A stretch of DNA of 64,000 bases from CAWKOH01 sp963851245 (GTDB lineage: Bacteria; Actinomycetota; Acidimicrobiia; Acidimicrobiales; Palsa-688), in the NCBI GenBank assembly GCA_963851245.1, contig CAWKOH010000002.1, positions 496,001 through 560,000 of the forward strand. Direction: 5' to 3'. Made by a program: the position numbers and the translations under genes. The first letter of the stretch is position 1. Every line of letters starts with the position of its first letter. Shown here one piece after another: positions 52,881-62,438 of this stretch. The notes below the pieces were generated by a model. The model was not told where the DNA came from, did not search any database, and saw nothing but the letters and a program-made list of their open reading frames with translations.

Positions 52881-52919
52881 TGGTCGCCGCTCCCGCCAAG
52901 ACCGGTTGGTAGCGGGCGG

Positions 52920-55001
52920 TCAGGTCAAAGGGCTACCGGTGGGTTTTGGCACCTGCACCCCGTTGTATCCGGGCGGCGGCTGGTCGGCGGGGCAGGCCCC
53001 GGGGGGATCGTCGTACCTGTGACTCCGGGTCCAGGCGCCGAACTCCCAACCCGGTCTCATGGCGGGCAGGTGCAGCTGCGCGGTCAGGTCCTCGGTGATC
53101 AGCGCCCCGAACTCCGCCGCCCCGTACGGGCAGAAGTGGGTGTTGTCGAGCTTTCGAGCTCGAATCCATTGGCCGGTTATGGTCCTGAACCAGGTGTAGT
53201 AGTGCCCGTCCGGGGCGAAGAGCTCATCAGTGGTGAGGTAGAGGGCGTGCCCCGGAAATGCCTGCACGGCCTGGCGGGCCTCTGCGTCCCAGTCGTCCTG
53301 CACCGTGGTCTGCTTCACAAAGGCGGCGTTGCGGGCGGCGACATCACTGACCGCGGTCGCGGGCCCCGTCTGGGGGAACTGCAGGAGCACCACCGCTTCC
53401 ACCCCGTTGCCGGGCGTGAGCAGCTCTCGCATGGCGCCCTCGAGCTGCCGGAGGTAGGCGCCGGGGGTTTCGCTCGCCGCCTGGTCGTCCCAGGACCATG
53501 TCCCGATCACGATCTGGGGGTGGTAGGTGGCGATGTCTTGCCTGGCCGCGACGGGCCAGCCGGGGTCGTCGGTCAGCCCCCACCCGGGGAAGGACGAGTT
53601 GAGCACCACCTGCATATCGCCGGTCGCCTGGAGCGCCGCTTGCACCCCCAAGGAAGCGTCCTGCATGACGCTGTCGCCCAGGATCCAGACCCGATAGGGG
53701 TCAGCCGGCGACGCCGACGGGACATCCAGCGGGGTTTCTCCCGGCGGGAGGGGGGAACGCTGTAGGGCGGACAGTGACACCGTGGCCGAGGGCGCCTGCT
53801 GCGGCCCGACCGTCCCCCCGACGATCAGGACAGCAGTGGCGCCGAGGCCGGCCAGGGCGAAGCTCGGAGCGGGTAGGCGCAGCCGCCGCCTCAAGCTGCG
53901 CCAATCAGCCCGGCGGAGGGGACGCTCGACCAGGTAGTAGCTTCCGCAGGCGGCCGCGACCATGGCCGCGAGCCGTGCCATGAGCAGTTCTGCTCCCGAC
54001 AGCCCGGTGTTGTCCTCCGTCATCAGCACGATCACTGGCCAGTGCCAGAGGTACAGGCTGTAGGAGATCAGGCCCACCCAGCACACCGGGCGCAGGGCCA
54101 GGACTCGGGAGACGGGGCTCTGGGGGGAGCGAACGCTACCGACGATGATGAGCCCTACGCAGAGGGCAATCCCCACCAACCCCCCGTCCCACACCCACCA
54201 CGGTGGACCACCGGACCACCAGACTCCGGCGCCCACGCCGATCACCCCCAGAGCGGCGAGTACGGACCAGACCCGCCGGCGGGAGGTCGCCACACCGGGT
54301 TGTGTGGTCGCCACACCGGGTTGTGTGGTCGCCACACCGGGCGGCCACAGCATGGCCACCGCGCCGCCCAAGAGCAGTTCCCAGGCGCGGGTGTCGGTCC
54401 CCAGGTAGGCCCGGTTAGGGTCGTAGATGTGGGCGGCTACCCCCATCCAGGTCGCCGAGAACACCGCCAGCGTCAGGGTGCCGGCAATCAGGGCCCGCCG
54501 TGGGTGGCGGATCCACGGTGATCTGGTGACGATCAGCAGGACTCCCAGGAGCAGTGGCCAGATGAGGTAGTACTGCTCCTCTACCGCCAGCGACCACATG
54601 TGGAGCAGAGGGGTGGGAGCGTTGAACTGGGCGAAGTAGCTGTGCCCGGCATGGATTTCCTGCCAGTTGGCGGTATAGAAGAGGGTGGACAGGGCGGGGG
54701 TACGGAGCTGGGCCGGAACCACGCCCGAGCCGCCAAGCCAGGCGTACAGCGACAGCGTCAGGAGCAGCAACAGGACGGCGGGCAGCAGGCGCTTGGCTCG
54801 GCCCCCCCAGAAGGCCGCCAACCGGCCCGACGGCCCTCCGTGCGACAGCAGGATGGTGGTGATCAGGTAACCGGACAGTACGAAGAAGATGTCGACGCCG
54901 ACCCACCCGCCGGGGAGATACCCGAGGTGGTAGGCGATGACCGCGCAGATGGCGACGGCGCGAACCCCATCCAGCTGGGGCCAATATTCCCTGGATGCCA
55001 C
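52920..55001 (-). CDS. Acyltransferase-3 (OafA/YrhL) with C-terminal SGNH domain
   Basis: A protein of 693 residues. The membrane acyltransferase part (about 1-400) begins YWPQLDGVRAVAICAVIAYH, whose His is catalytic, with GVDIFFVLSGYLITTILL after it and about ten helices. The outer SGNH part (about 440-690) has ILGDSVMQDASLG (nucleophile Ser) and DNTHFCPYGAAEFG (Asp-x2-His). Such fusions O-acetylate surface polysaccharides or peptidoglycan. Around residues 218-240 lie 21-bp-unit repeats (ATTQPGV). Its stop is 39 bases from the LOG gene stop. Confidence 0.88.
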   Translation of the reverse strand: MASREYWPQLDGVRAVAICAVIAYHLGYLPGGWVGVDIFFVLSGYLITTILLSHGGPSGRLAAFWGGRAKRLLPAVLLLLLTLSLYAWLGGSGVVPAQLRTPALSTLFYTANWQEIHAGHSYFAQFNAPTPLLHMWSLAVEEQYYLIWPLLLGVLLIVTRSPWIRHPRRALIAGTLTLAVFSATWMGVAAHIYDPNRAYLGTDTRAWELLLGGAVAMLWPPGVATTQPGVATTQPGVATSRRRVWSVLAALGVIGVGAGVWWSGGPPWWVWDGGLVGIALCVGLIIVGSVRSPQSPVSRVLALRPVCWVGLISYSLYLWHWPVIVLMTEDNTGLSGAELLMARLAAMVAAACGSYYLVERPLRRADWRSLRRRLRLPAPSFALAGLGATAVLIVGGTVGPQQAPSATVSLSALQRSPLPPGETPLDVPSASPADPYRVWILGDSVMQDASLGVQAALQATGDMQVVLNSSFPGWGLTDDPGWPVAARQDIATYHPQIVIGTWSWDDQAASETPGAYLRQLEGAMRELLTPGNGVEAVVLLQFPQTGPATAVSDVAARNAAFVKQTTVQDDWDAEARQAVQAFPGHALYLTTDELFAPDGHYYTWFRTITGQWIRARKLDNTHFCPYGAAEFGALITEDLTAQLHLPAMRPGWEFGAWTRSHRYDDPPGACPADQPPPGYNGVQVPKPTGSPLT
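54286..54341 (-). repeat. About 2.7 copies of a 21-bp repeat in the acyltransferase gene
   Basis: The unit GTCGCCACACCGGGTTGTGTG begins at 54286, 54307 and 54328 (last copy partial), in frame, giving VATTQPG repeats in a short loop of the protein between membrane helices. Probably slippage in a tolerant loop. Confidence 0.88.
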
Positions 55002-55184
55002 GCTGACTCCAGTCTGGCAGGGATACCGACCGGGCGGTCCGCGCCGTCCGGCGCTTGCCTCCCTGTGGGCGCCCCGGCCCGATCACCTAGTGTGACGTCG
55101 AACGAGCCTGCTCGACCCTCCCGTGTATCAGGCGGGTGGTCCGGTTGTTCGGCTGGGAACTCCATTTCGACTCGAGGAGGGTGT

Positions 55185-55904
55185 ATGCGGATCGAGGACA
55201 TCGAGTACACGGTCGGGGGGAGCCGGATGCTGGGGCATCTGGCGATCGACGATGAGCGACCTGGCACCCGGCCCGGCGTGCTCGTATGTCACGAGGGTCC
55301 CGGGCTCGACGAGCACGCCAAGGCGAGGGCCGAGCGGCTGGCCGGCCTCGGTTACGCGGCCTTCGCTCTCGACTACCACGGTGAGGGAAAGCCCCTGGGC
55401 CGGGACGAGATGATGGGCCGTCTGGGCCAGTTGATGGGCGACCCGGACAGGATCAGGGAGCTGGCCGGCGCCGGTTTGGCGATCCTGCTCGGGCAGGCCG
55501 AGGTCGATCCCACCAGATTGGCGGCGATCGGCTACTGCTTCGGAGGGACGATGGCGCTCGAACTGGCCCGAAGCGGCGCAGACATCTCGGTTGTGGTCGG
55601 CTTCCACTCGGGCCTGGGGACGCAGCGGCCAGCGCGAGCCGGCGAGGTCAAGGCGGGGATCCTGGTATGCATTGGTGCCGACGATCCGATGGTGCCGGCC
55701 GAACAGCGGGCTGAGTTCGAGCAGGAAATGCGGGCGGCCGAAGTCGACTGGCGTATGAACCTCTATGGGGGAGCCGTGCACAGCTTCACCAACCCCAATG
55801 CCGAGTTGTCGGGCTTCCCGGGGGTCGCCTACCACCAGCCGACCGACGAGCGGTCCTGGAGGGCCATGCTCGATTTCTTCGATGAACGGTGGGGCCGGAT
55901 CTGA
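55185..55904 (+). CDS. Dienelactone hydrolase family protein
   Basis: A protein of 239 residues from ATG 55185 with GAGGAGGG just upstream. Alpha/beta hydrolase with Cys nucleophile in IGYCFGGTMALELA, Asp in CIGADDPMVP and His in YGGAVHSFTNP, the DLH triad. It opens lactone rings of aromatic degradation or acts as a general esterase. The substrate is not indicated by neighbours. Confidence 0.88.
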   Translation: MRIEDIEYTVGGSRMLGHLAIDDERPGTRPGVLVCHEGPGLDEHAKARAERLAGLGYAAFALDYHGEGKPLGRDEMMGRLGQLMGDPDRIRELAGAGLAILLGQAEVDPTRLAAIGYCFGGTMALELARSGADISVVVGFHSGLGTQRPARAGEVKAGILVCIGADDPMVPAEQRAEFEQEMRAAEVDWRMNLYGGAVHSFTNPNAELSGFPGVAYHQPTDERSWRAMLDFFDERWGRI

Positions 55905-55960
55905 GCGGCCCTTCTTCCGCGCAACTGCCCCAGCACTGATTCACGGGAGCTCCCCGCGAC

Positions 55961-56785
55961 ATGACACCCGCGGTCATCGTGGTCGCGACTACCGAAGATC
56001 AGCTCCCGGGGGCCACGGCCTACCTCCGCCAACTGGGCCTGACCGCCCGCGGCGTATCCGCTCCGAGCGGTGCTCGTCGCCTCCTGCTGGCGCCCGTCGA
56101 CGATCAGCAGGCGGCGGCCCGTTCTGTCTCCCGACTTCGGGCGGAGGGCTGGATGGCCGTACTGCGGCCCGCCGGCGGCCCCCAGCTGGAGGCGTGGACG
56201 CGCCACACCCGTCCGGTCCGCATCAGTGAGCGGCTCACGCTGTGCTACCCGTGGTCAGAGCACGACCGCCGCGGCCTGTCGAACGTGCTCGAGCTCGACC
56301 CGGCCGGCGGTTTTGGAACGGGCGGGCACCCCTCGACACGATTGCTCCTCGACGAGCTGGTGGCTCGCCTCGGGGGCGGGGAGCGGGTCCTCGACGTGGG
56401 GTGCGGAAGCGGCGTGCTCGCCCTGGCGGCGCTCCGGCTCGGCGCCTCCAGGGCAGTGGCGGTCGACGTCGACCCGCACGCGGTCGAGGCGACCCGGCAC
56501 AACGGCGCCCTGAACGCCCTGGAGGGTCAGCTGGAAGCCACCACTCCGCCGACCACTCGGATCGTTGGCGTCTTCGATGCCATATTGGCGAACATCGGGT
56601 GGGCTGCGCTGGTCGATCTGGCTCCGGAGCTCAGAAGGTGGCTGGCACCCGGGGGCTGGCTGGCGGTAAGCGGCATCTCCCCGGCTCACTGCTCCCGGGT
56701 CACAGCGTCGCTCCGTCCCTTGGAGACGATCGAGGTGCGAACGTGCAGCGAGTGGGCGGCGCTGGTTTTGGCACATCAGACCTGA
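55961..56785 (+). CDS. PrmA-like protein methyltransferase
   Basis: A protein of 274 residues. The catalytic half has LDPAGGFGTGGHPSTRLLLD, VLDVGCGSGVLALAALRLGA and ILANIGWAALVDLAPEL. The GFGTG-HPST motif with the N-I in place of NPPY is typical of ribosomal protein L11 methyltransferase. The N-terminal 90 residues are a PrmA-type substrate-recognition part but poorly conserved. It may methylate L11 or another protein. Confidence 0.78.
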   Translation: MTPAVIVVATTEDQLPGATAYLRQLGLTARGVSAPSGARRLLLAPVDDQQAAARSVSRLRAEGWMAVLRPAGGPQLEAWTRHTRPVRISERLTLCYPWSEHDRRGLSNVLELDPAGGFGTGGHPSTRLLLDELVARLGGGERVLDVGCGSGVLALAALRLGASRAVAVDVDPHAVEATRHNGALNALEGQLEATTPPTTRIVGVFDAILANIGWAALVDLAPELRRWLAPGGWLAVSGISPAHCSRVTASLRPLETIEVRTCSEWAALVLAHQT

Positions 56786-56892
56786 GAGGCGGTCGTACAG
56801 GCAGCCCTCGAACGAGGAATGCGGCCGAGAGTGCGGCTGCGACATACTGGCCCGATGGCCGCCTCCGCCCAGGTTTGCTCGCATTCGGCCCA

Positions 56893-57603
56893 GTGACGCC
56901 CATCGCCCTGGTGCACGGGGGTGGTTTCGGCGCATCCTGCTGGGATCTGCTCATGCCCCTCCTGGAGACTCCCGCTGTCGCAGTCGACCTTCCGGGCCGG
57001 GGTCGGCGTCCGGCCCCCCTGCTCGAGGTGACCTTCTCGTCCTGCGCCGAGGCTCTGAGGGAAGACGCGGACGCGGCCGGCTTCGACAGGTTCGTACTGG
57101 TCGGTCATTCACTGGCCGGCTGCTCCATGCCGGCCATGGTCGACCTCTTGGGTCATCGAGTCAGCCATATGGTGTTCCTCGCCTGCACCGTGCCCGAGGA
57201 CGGTACGGCCTGCCTGGATACCCTCGATCCCGAGATCCGCGCTATGGCCGCGGACTTCCCACGAGCCGGCGAGCTCGGCGTTCTTCCCCGAGAGGCGGCG
57301 GCGGCCATGTTCGGCAACGACCTGGACGACGACCAGCTCGAATGGTGCGTCAGCAGGATGGTGCCCGAGGCCCCCCGGCTCGTCAGTGATCCGGTCGACC
57401 TCAGGCCGTTCCGGCGCCCGATACCACGCACATGGATCCTGACCTTGCACGACGCCGTGGTTCCTCCAGCCAAGCAGGAACGATTCGCGAAGAATGTCGG
57501 GGACACCCCGATCGTCCCTCTCGACGCCGCCCACATGAGCATGATCAGCCGCCCCGCCGAGACGGCGGCACTCCTGAACGAGATCGGCCGCACGGCTTCC
57601 TGA
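56893..57603 (+). CDS. Alpha/beta hydrolase
   Basis: A protein of 236 residues from GTG 56893 (start uncertain; TTG 56875 possible). Oxyanion HGGGFGASCW, nucleophile Ser in LVGHSLAGCSM, Asp in TLHDAVVPP and His in DAAHMSMISRP form a full triad. The general look is of the EstC/MenH-like group with a small lid. Substrate unknown. Confidence 0.82.
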   Translation: MTPIALVHGGGFGASCWDLLMPLLETPAVAVDLPGRGRRPAPLLEVTFSSCAEALREDADAAGFDRFVLVGHSLAGCSMPAMVDLLGHRVSHMVFLACTVPEDGTACLDTLDPEIRAMAADFPRAGELGVLPREAAAAMFGNDLDDDQLEWCVSRMVPEAPRLVSDPVDLRPFRRPIPRTWILTLHDAVVPPAKQERFAKNVGDTPIVPLDAAHMSMISRPAETAALLNEIGRTAS

Positions 57604-57633
57604 GACCGACACTCCAGGCAGGCCGATCAGCCG

Positions 57634-58164
57634 GTGCGGGATGATGAAGACATGACTTGGACTGTTCCGTTACCGGGTCAGGTGGATGGACCCCTGTCCG
57701 GAGACGAGCTCCCAATGCTCGTCGCCGACTTGAACTGGCAACGGACCACGTTGTTCAGAATCTGCGCCGGGTTGAACGGCCACCAGCTGGCCACCCGGGC
57801 TTTGCCCCCGTCACGACTGTCGCTGCTGGGTTTGGTGAGGCACATGACGAAGGTCGAGCGGGTCTGGTTCAGGCAGCGCGTGGGCCGGGAGGACGTGCCC
57901 GCCCTGCACGGAGGGCCCGGCGATCCGGCCGACTTCGAGGAGATCGATCCGGCTGCCGCGGAACGGGAGGTGACCGCACTGGAGGAGGAGTGGCGGCAGG
58001 CCGACGCCGCCGTATCCCGCTGCAGCCTGACGGATACCTTCGAACTGCGCGGCGAGCAGTGGTCGGTCCGCATGGTGTACCTCCACCTGATCGGCGAGTA
58101 CGCCCGTCACAACGGCCACGCGGACCTGCTCCGCGAGCGGATCGACGGCGTCACGGGTCGCTGA
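57634..58164 (+). CDS. DinB-family (DUF664) protein
   Basis: A protein of 176 residues; ATG 57652 is a likelier start than GTG 57634. Four-helix bundle with NWQRTTLFRICAGLNGHQL, LGLVRHMTKVERVWFRQRVG (first metal His) and LIGEYARHNGHADLLRERID (two further His), the DinB/YfiT three-histidine metal site. Some relatives are mycothiol- or bacillithiol-dependent transferases; others have no known role. Confidence 0.85.
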   Translation: MRDDEDMTWTVPLPGQVDGPLSGDELPMLVADLNWQRTTLFRICAGLNGHQLATRALPPSRLSLLGLVRHMTKVERVWFRQRVGREDVPALHGGPGDPADFEEIDPAAAEREVTALEEEWRQADAAVSRCSLTDTFELRGEQWSVRMVYLHLIGEYARHNGHADLLRERIDGVTGR

Positions 58165-58180
58165 AGTCCGCCGCGGGGCC

Positions 58181-58984
58181 TTACCGGCCAGGTGGACGCA
58201 CCAGTGCGGGTGGGAGGATTGTAAGGCGGTCGATGATGGCCGCCTGAACCTGGGCCTGCGTCACGAAGATGGCGTCGGAGAGATTGGCCGAGCGGAGGTC
58301 CGCGCCCCGGAGGTCAGCCCCGAGCAGGTCGGCCAGCCGAAGGTCAGCGCTCCGAAGGTCCGCCCGTATGAGACAGGCGGAGCGGAGGTCCGCTCGCCTG
58401 AGGTCCGCTCGTTCGAGGCGCTGCCCGGCGAAGTCGGCGCCTCGAAGGGACGCCCCGACCTCATCGCCCCGGAGGGCCCGGCTCACCCGCTCCAGCAGTG
58501 CAGCGGCATCGCCTCGCAAGACTCCAGCGTCGAAGTCAAGCAGATCGTCAGGCCCAGCCTGGGCCGCCTCCTGCGTTCGCTTCCGGAGCTGAGAGACCTC
58601 ATCACGCAAAGTCCCCGTCGCGAGCCGATCGGATGCTTCCTCCAGGTACCAGAGGATCTCGTGGAGTAGCCGGAGCATCCCGAACGACTGGAACATCGCA
58701 TGAGCGACGGCCTGATCGTTTCGCCATGTCCGCTGCTCGAAAGCGCGAGAGGTGCGCTGGCCGGCCCCGAAGCAGTCGAAGGCGGCGCAGCCGTAAAACC
58801 CGTTGGGGCGAAGGCGGTCGTGGATCCGGCAGCGGTAGTCCGTCGCCAGATTGGGGCAGGGCTCGCCGGCGGGTTTGTGAATGGGAGAGTCGGCTGAGAC
58901 TTCGAAGCCAGGCGCCACGCAGCAAAGCGCCACGCAGGCGCTGCAGTCCGCCCGCAAGTCCATCCGGCCAGTGTCGTCGAACAT
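58181..58984 (-). CDS. Cysteine-rich protein with C-terminal pentapeptide repeats
   Basis: A protein of 267 residues (ATG 58963 may be the true start). The N-terminal 75 residues hold many Cys/His (CSACVALCC; CPNLATDYRCRIHDRLRPNG; GCAAFDCFGAG), probably a zinc or iron-sulfur site. Residues about 178-240 are A(D/N)LRxx pentapeptide repeats (RADLRRADLRSACLIRADLR), forming a right-handed square helix. This pairing is known from a conserved family of unknown function. It may bind DNA-like surfaces or proteins. Confidence 0.8.
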   Translation of the reverse strand: MFDDTGRMDLRADCSACVALCCVAPGFEVSADSPIHKPAGEPCPNLATDYRCRIHDRLRPNGFYGCAAFDCFGAGQRTSRAFEQRTWRNDQAVAHAMFQSFGMLRLLHEILWYLEEASDRLATGTLRDEVSQLRKRTQEAAQAGPDDLLDFDAGVLRGDAAALLERVSRALRGDEVGASLRGADFAGQRLERADLRRADLRSACLIRADLRSADLRLADLLGADLRGADLRSANLSDAIFVTQAQVQAAIIDRLTILPPALVRPPGR

Positions 58985-59078
58985 ATTGACGACATATTTC
59001 CTGATCCGGACGCGTCGATCACAGATTCAGGATCTGATGGATGTTGGCCTTGACCGGGCGCAAGAAGCACAGGTGCGA

Positions 59079-60249
59079 CTACTGGCGGTGAGCGGCCTCG
59101 AGGGCGGCGACGTCGGCGACCAGGTTGCCGAGAGCCAGGTTGATATCAGCGGTGTGGTAGCCCCAAGTCGGCCCGAGGGAGGCGGTGACCACTGGGCGGT
59201 TGTCGCCCGGGGTCTTGACGGTGTTGACCTGCAGCCACGTGGCGCCGTCGGCGCTGTCACAAGAGGCGGTATACAGGTCGGGATAGGTGACCCACGGGAC
59301 CGGACCCGCTTCCGGGAAGTAGGGCGAAAGGACGGCCGTACCGCCCCCGATGGCGGCCGGATTGACGCACGCCACCTGCTGGCCCGCTGTGGTGAGCTGC
59401 AGGGACTGCAGGCTCACTCCGGAGCCGGGACGCCCGAAAAGGGAGTTGGCCGGGGGCTGGGACCCGAAGGTCGAGTAGGCAATTGCGCAACCGGCCACCG
59501 AGGTGGAGGTGCAGAGTGGGATGTTCTTGAAGGTGGCGCCAACAGTCTTGCCGGTGGGGACCTGGAGATTGCCTCCGGCCAGGATGGCCGTGACCAGCTG
59601 TTGCCGCACCGACGGGTCGGGATCGATCTGGTCGGCGATGAGCCTTATGAGCATGGCCGCCCCCTGGGAATGGCCGATGAGGATAAATGGTCGCCCGGCG
59701 TTGATGTGCTGCAGGTAGTACTGCCAGTCGGATAAGAGGCTGTCATAGGCAGTGTTGATCGCGGCTAATCCGCCGGTGATCAGGCTCGATAGGGTCACCT
59801 GCCGGTACATCGGAGCCCACACCCGGCAGACCGACGAGAACCTGGCGGCCTGGGCCGTGGCCGCCGCTATCTCAGCCGGCTGGATGGTCAGGTCGGCGTT
59901 GGGCCCCTGCTCCGTACTGACCGTCGGATATACGTAGAAGCAGTCGAAAGGCGGGCTGGTCGCGGCCGAAGCTGACTGCCGCGAACGAGCGCGAGAAGCG
60001 GTGACAACGGTGGCGTCCAGGTCAGACGCGGCAGGGATCGGGGGAAGTCCCGGGCCGGCACAGCCACACTGGGGTGGCGGCGGTAGCACCTGAGGTCGTG
60101 ACCGTTGACCTCGGCGGCTGGGAGGTGGCGGCGGTGTCGCTGGGTGCAGACTTCTTCGGACTCGAGCTACATCCGGCGACTAGCAACACCACCCCGGTGA
60201 CCGCCATCGACAGGCGCAAAGCCGCCCTCACGTTGAAGCTCCGCCACAC
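59079..60249 (-). pseudogene. DUF3089 alpha/beta-hydrolase lipoprotein, frameshifted
   Basis: The first frame (60249-60022) encodes a lipoprotein signal (LRLSMAVTGVVLLVAGC) and PVWLCRPGTSPDPC, the start of DUF3089. The second frame (from about 60040 to 59079) carries the rest: SDLDATVVT, FDCFYVYPTVS, VWAPMYRQ, ILIGHSQGAAMLIRL with the nucleophile Ser, and SGVSLQSL then AALEAAHRQ. One base is out near 60035. Both parts are well conserved, so it is a recent break or a read error. Probable exported esterase/lipase. Confidence 0.78.
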
Positions 60250-60415
60250 ACGGCTAACTATCTACCACGGGTGCGAGGGCGAAGACTGGACGCTGCCACG
60301 TCTGACCTCCAGGAGTTCAGCTAGACCGGGCTCGGCTTAGCCTGCCTCAGGACCGCCGCCGCTACGGTACAGGCGGGATAATGGCGCAGACGTCGACGAG
60401 CGAAAGGGAAGAATC

Positions 60416-60901
60416 GTGGAGGTCAGCGATATCATTGCTCGGGAAGAAATAAGGGATGTCGTCAAGCGACTGGCACGCGGAACCGATCGGCTCGACGCCG
60501 AGATGATGGCGTCCTGTTACCATCCAGATGGCTTCGACGACCACAATGCGTTCCGAGGATCGGGCACGGAGTTCGCGGCGTGGGTGTGTGAGGTCCTGCC
60601 CACGTTTGCGGCGACTCACCACTTCATTGCCGATCCTGACATAAAGCTGAGCGGTGATGTGGCCCAGGTGGACACCTACTGCATCGCCCACCATGTCGGC
60701 AAGGACACCGACATGGTGCTCGGTCTTCGGTATGTGGATAGGTTCGAAAAGCGAGAGGGTCGCTGGCTGATAGCGCGTCGCGTCCGTGCCTTTGATTGGC
60801 ACTACGTGATCCCCTTCGACCCGAGCAGAGGCTTCCAGTTCGAAGCGGACTTCACGCTCGGTCGCAGAGATCGGTCAGACATCACCTATTCGGGGGCATA
60901 G
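60416..60901 (+). CDS. SnoaL-like/NTF2-fold protein
   Basis: A protein of 161 residues. IAREEIRDVVKRLARGTDRL and DAEMMASCYHPDGFDDHNAF open the cone-shaped SnoaL_4 fold found in polyketide cyclases, dehydratases and isomerases; THHFIADPDIKLSGDVAQVD and YVDRFEKREGRWLIARRVRA continue it. The Asp-His pair in the second stretch could be catalytic. No biosynthetic cluster is near it. Confidence 0.82.
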   Translation: MEVSDIIAREEIRDVVKRLARGTDRLDAEMMASCYHPDGFDDHNAFRGSGTEFAAWVCEVLPTFAATHHFIADPDIKLSGDVAQVDTYCIAHHVGKDTDMVLGLRYVDRFEKREGRWLIARRVRAFDWHYVIPFDPSRGFQFEADFTLGRRDRSDITYSGA

Positions 60902-60969
60902 ACGCGCGGTGCTCCTGGCGTGGTTACTCGAAGATGATCGGCATTCCGAGAATGGTCGGCATCATCTCC

Positions 60970-61821
60970 TCAATGGGCGTATGGAGATTTGAGGTCGACG
61001 AAGTCGGCGACAGCCACCAACGCGGTATCGAAGTCCGACTCACTCAGGAACACCCCGAGCGAGGGTTCGGCCGCAATGACCGCTTGCCAGGTCTCGCCAG
61101 GATCCAGGCCATCCAGGATGGTCTCGGCGTGCGAACAGAACGTCGCCGCCAGATCCGGATCGAACTGCGACCCGGCCCTCTTGTGGGCAAGTGCCACGGC
61201 CGAGCCCACGCCCCCGATGCGGTGAGCGACCTCGGTGAACTCACCTATCTGAGCTAATCGCGACGCGATGGGGATGTCATCGCCCTTCAGATCTCCCGGC
61301 CAACCTTGGCCATCCCATTGCTCATAGGAGGCGCCGACTGCCTCCTGCACGGCCACCGACAGCCCCAACCGCTCGGCCAGCCCGCGGGCGAGCGCCGAGT
61401 GCTGGGCGATCATGCCGTTCAGGTCGCGGTGCCCCGACACCACGAAGTCCAGGCCGACACGGAACCGGTGTAGAGGCGGGTTGCCGCTCCCGATCAGTCG
61501 CAGCATGGCCAGCGCTCCGCCGGCACTTCCCAGTTCGTGCGCGTACTTGTTGGACTTCGCGGCGATGTCATCGCCGAACCATTTCGCCTGTTCGTGGGCG
61601 TCGGAGTGACAGCCCACATTGACCAACAGCGCCGTGTAGTAGACGACCGACCGCTGGGAATCGTCCAGGCCGGCACGTTCCGCCAACCGCAAAGCGATCA
61701 TGCATTGGCGTAGCACGTGCTCCATGGGCTGGCCGAACCCCAGGTCCACCCCGAGCGAGAGCGCCGCCACGAGCTCAGCCAGACGACCCCCGGCCAGACT
61801 GTCCCCTCCCCCTTCCTTCAT
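60970..61821 (-). CDS. HD-domain phosphohydrolase, C-terminally truncated
   Basis: A protein of 283 residues. It matches the first half of HD-GYP-type proteins: ALSLGVDLGFGQPMEHVLRQ, VYYTALLVNVGCHSDAHE, then SYEQWDGQGWPGDLKGDDIP (the WDGxGxP motif of HD-GYP) and ASRLAQIGEFTEVAHRIGG. Relatives usually continue past VDLKSPYAHGHS with a second HD region and a LuxR-type helix-turn-helix. Here a TGA follows YAH, so the DNA-binding end is lost. It may be a functional fragment or a pseudogene. Confidence 0.7.
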   Translation of the reverse strand: MKEGGGDSLAGGRLAELVAALSLGVDLGFGQPMEHVLRQCMIALRLAERAGLDDSQRSVVYYTALLVNVGCHSDAHEQAKWFGDDIAAKSNKYAHELGSAGGALAMLRLIGSGNPPLHRFRVGLDFVVSGHRDLNGMIAQHSALARGLAERLGLSVAVQEAVGASYEQWDGQGWPGDLKGDDIPIASRLAQIGEFTEVAHRIGGVGSAVALAHKRAGSQFDPDLAATFCSHAETILDGLDPGETWQAVIAAEPSLGVFLSESDFDTALVAVADFVDLKSPYAH

Positions 61822-61873
61822 GTCACGCGACGCTAGCCGGGCATGGTGACTCCGACCTCACAGGGCGCGAATC

Positions 61874-62110
61874 ATGTTGCAGCCAGGATGGCGCTGGTCG
61901 GAATGCATTAAGCCCATAGCCGGCACCGACAGCTGCCAGAATCATCACGTCGGCGCAGTGACCTCCGGGCAGCTGACGATCCGCCACAACGACGGCACCG
62001 AAATCCAGGTCGGGCCCGGCGACGCATACGTGATCGATCCGGGCCACGACGCCTGGGTCAGCGGGTCGGAGCCGTTCATGGCCTATGAGTTCGACAGCCA
62101 GGCCGCGGAC
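61874..62110 (+). pseudogene. Cupin-domain gene remnant
   Basis: From ATG 61874 the frame gives LQPGWRWSECIKPIAGTDSC, VGAVTSGQLTIRHNDGTEIQ and GPGDAYVIDPGHDAWVSGSE, the two cupin motifs of a small beta-barrel protein common in actinobacteria. The first 30 or so residues before LQPGW are missing, and after AADNYAKS the sequence becomes unrelated. It reads as a 5'- and 3'-truncated gene. Confidence 0.6.
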
Positions 62111-62326
62111 AATTACGCAAAGAGCCGAAGCGCCGCGTTCGCGAAGGTCGGCTTTGCTCGGCTGGCGCCCATCCGGAAATTCTCCAACTCATCTCCACAC
62201 GTTCTGCACGCCCGTTGCACCAGCCGGCTCTTCTGTCGCGACACCCGCACGAAGCCGTCGCCTTCCGCCGGGTCTTCGGTATGTTCTGCCAAGGGGGTTT
62301 CAGGATTAGGGGAGGGAGAAATTGGG

Positions 62327-62410
62327 ATGAGCGTGGCCGTGGATGAGGCCAAGTTAGGCGAGTCCATGGGCCAGATGGTCCCGGCGGGGCCCCGACTTTC
62401 CAACCCTTAA
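62327..62410 (+). pseudogene. N-terminal fragment of a SAM-dependent methyltransferase gene
   Basis: ATG 62327 follows GGGGAGGGAG and opens MSVAVDEAKLGESMGQMV, the usual start of a family of actinobacterial class I methyltransferases (DEAKLxxFMGQMV). After 18 codons the sequence is unrelated and stops. The fragment happens to stay in the same frame as the cupin remnant. Confidence 0.5.
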
Positions 62411-62438
62411 ACGCTAGAAATCGAGAGGAGAAACCGTT

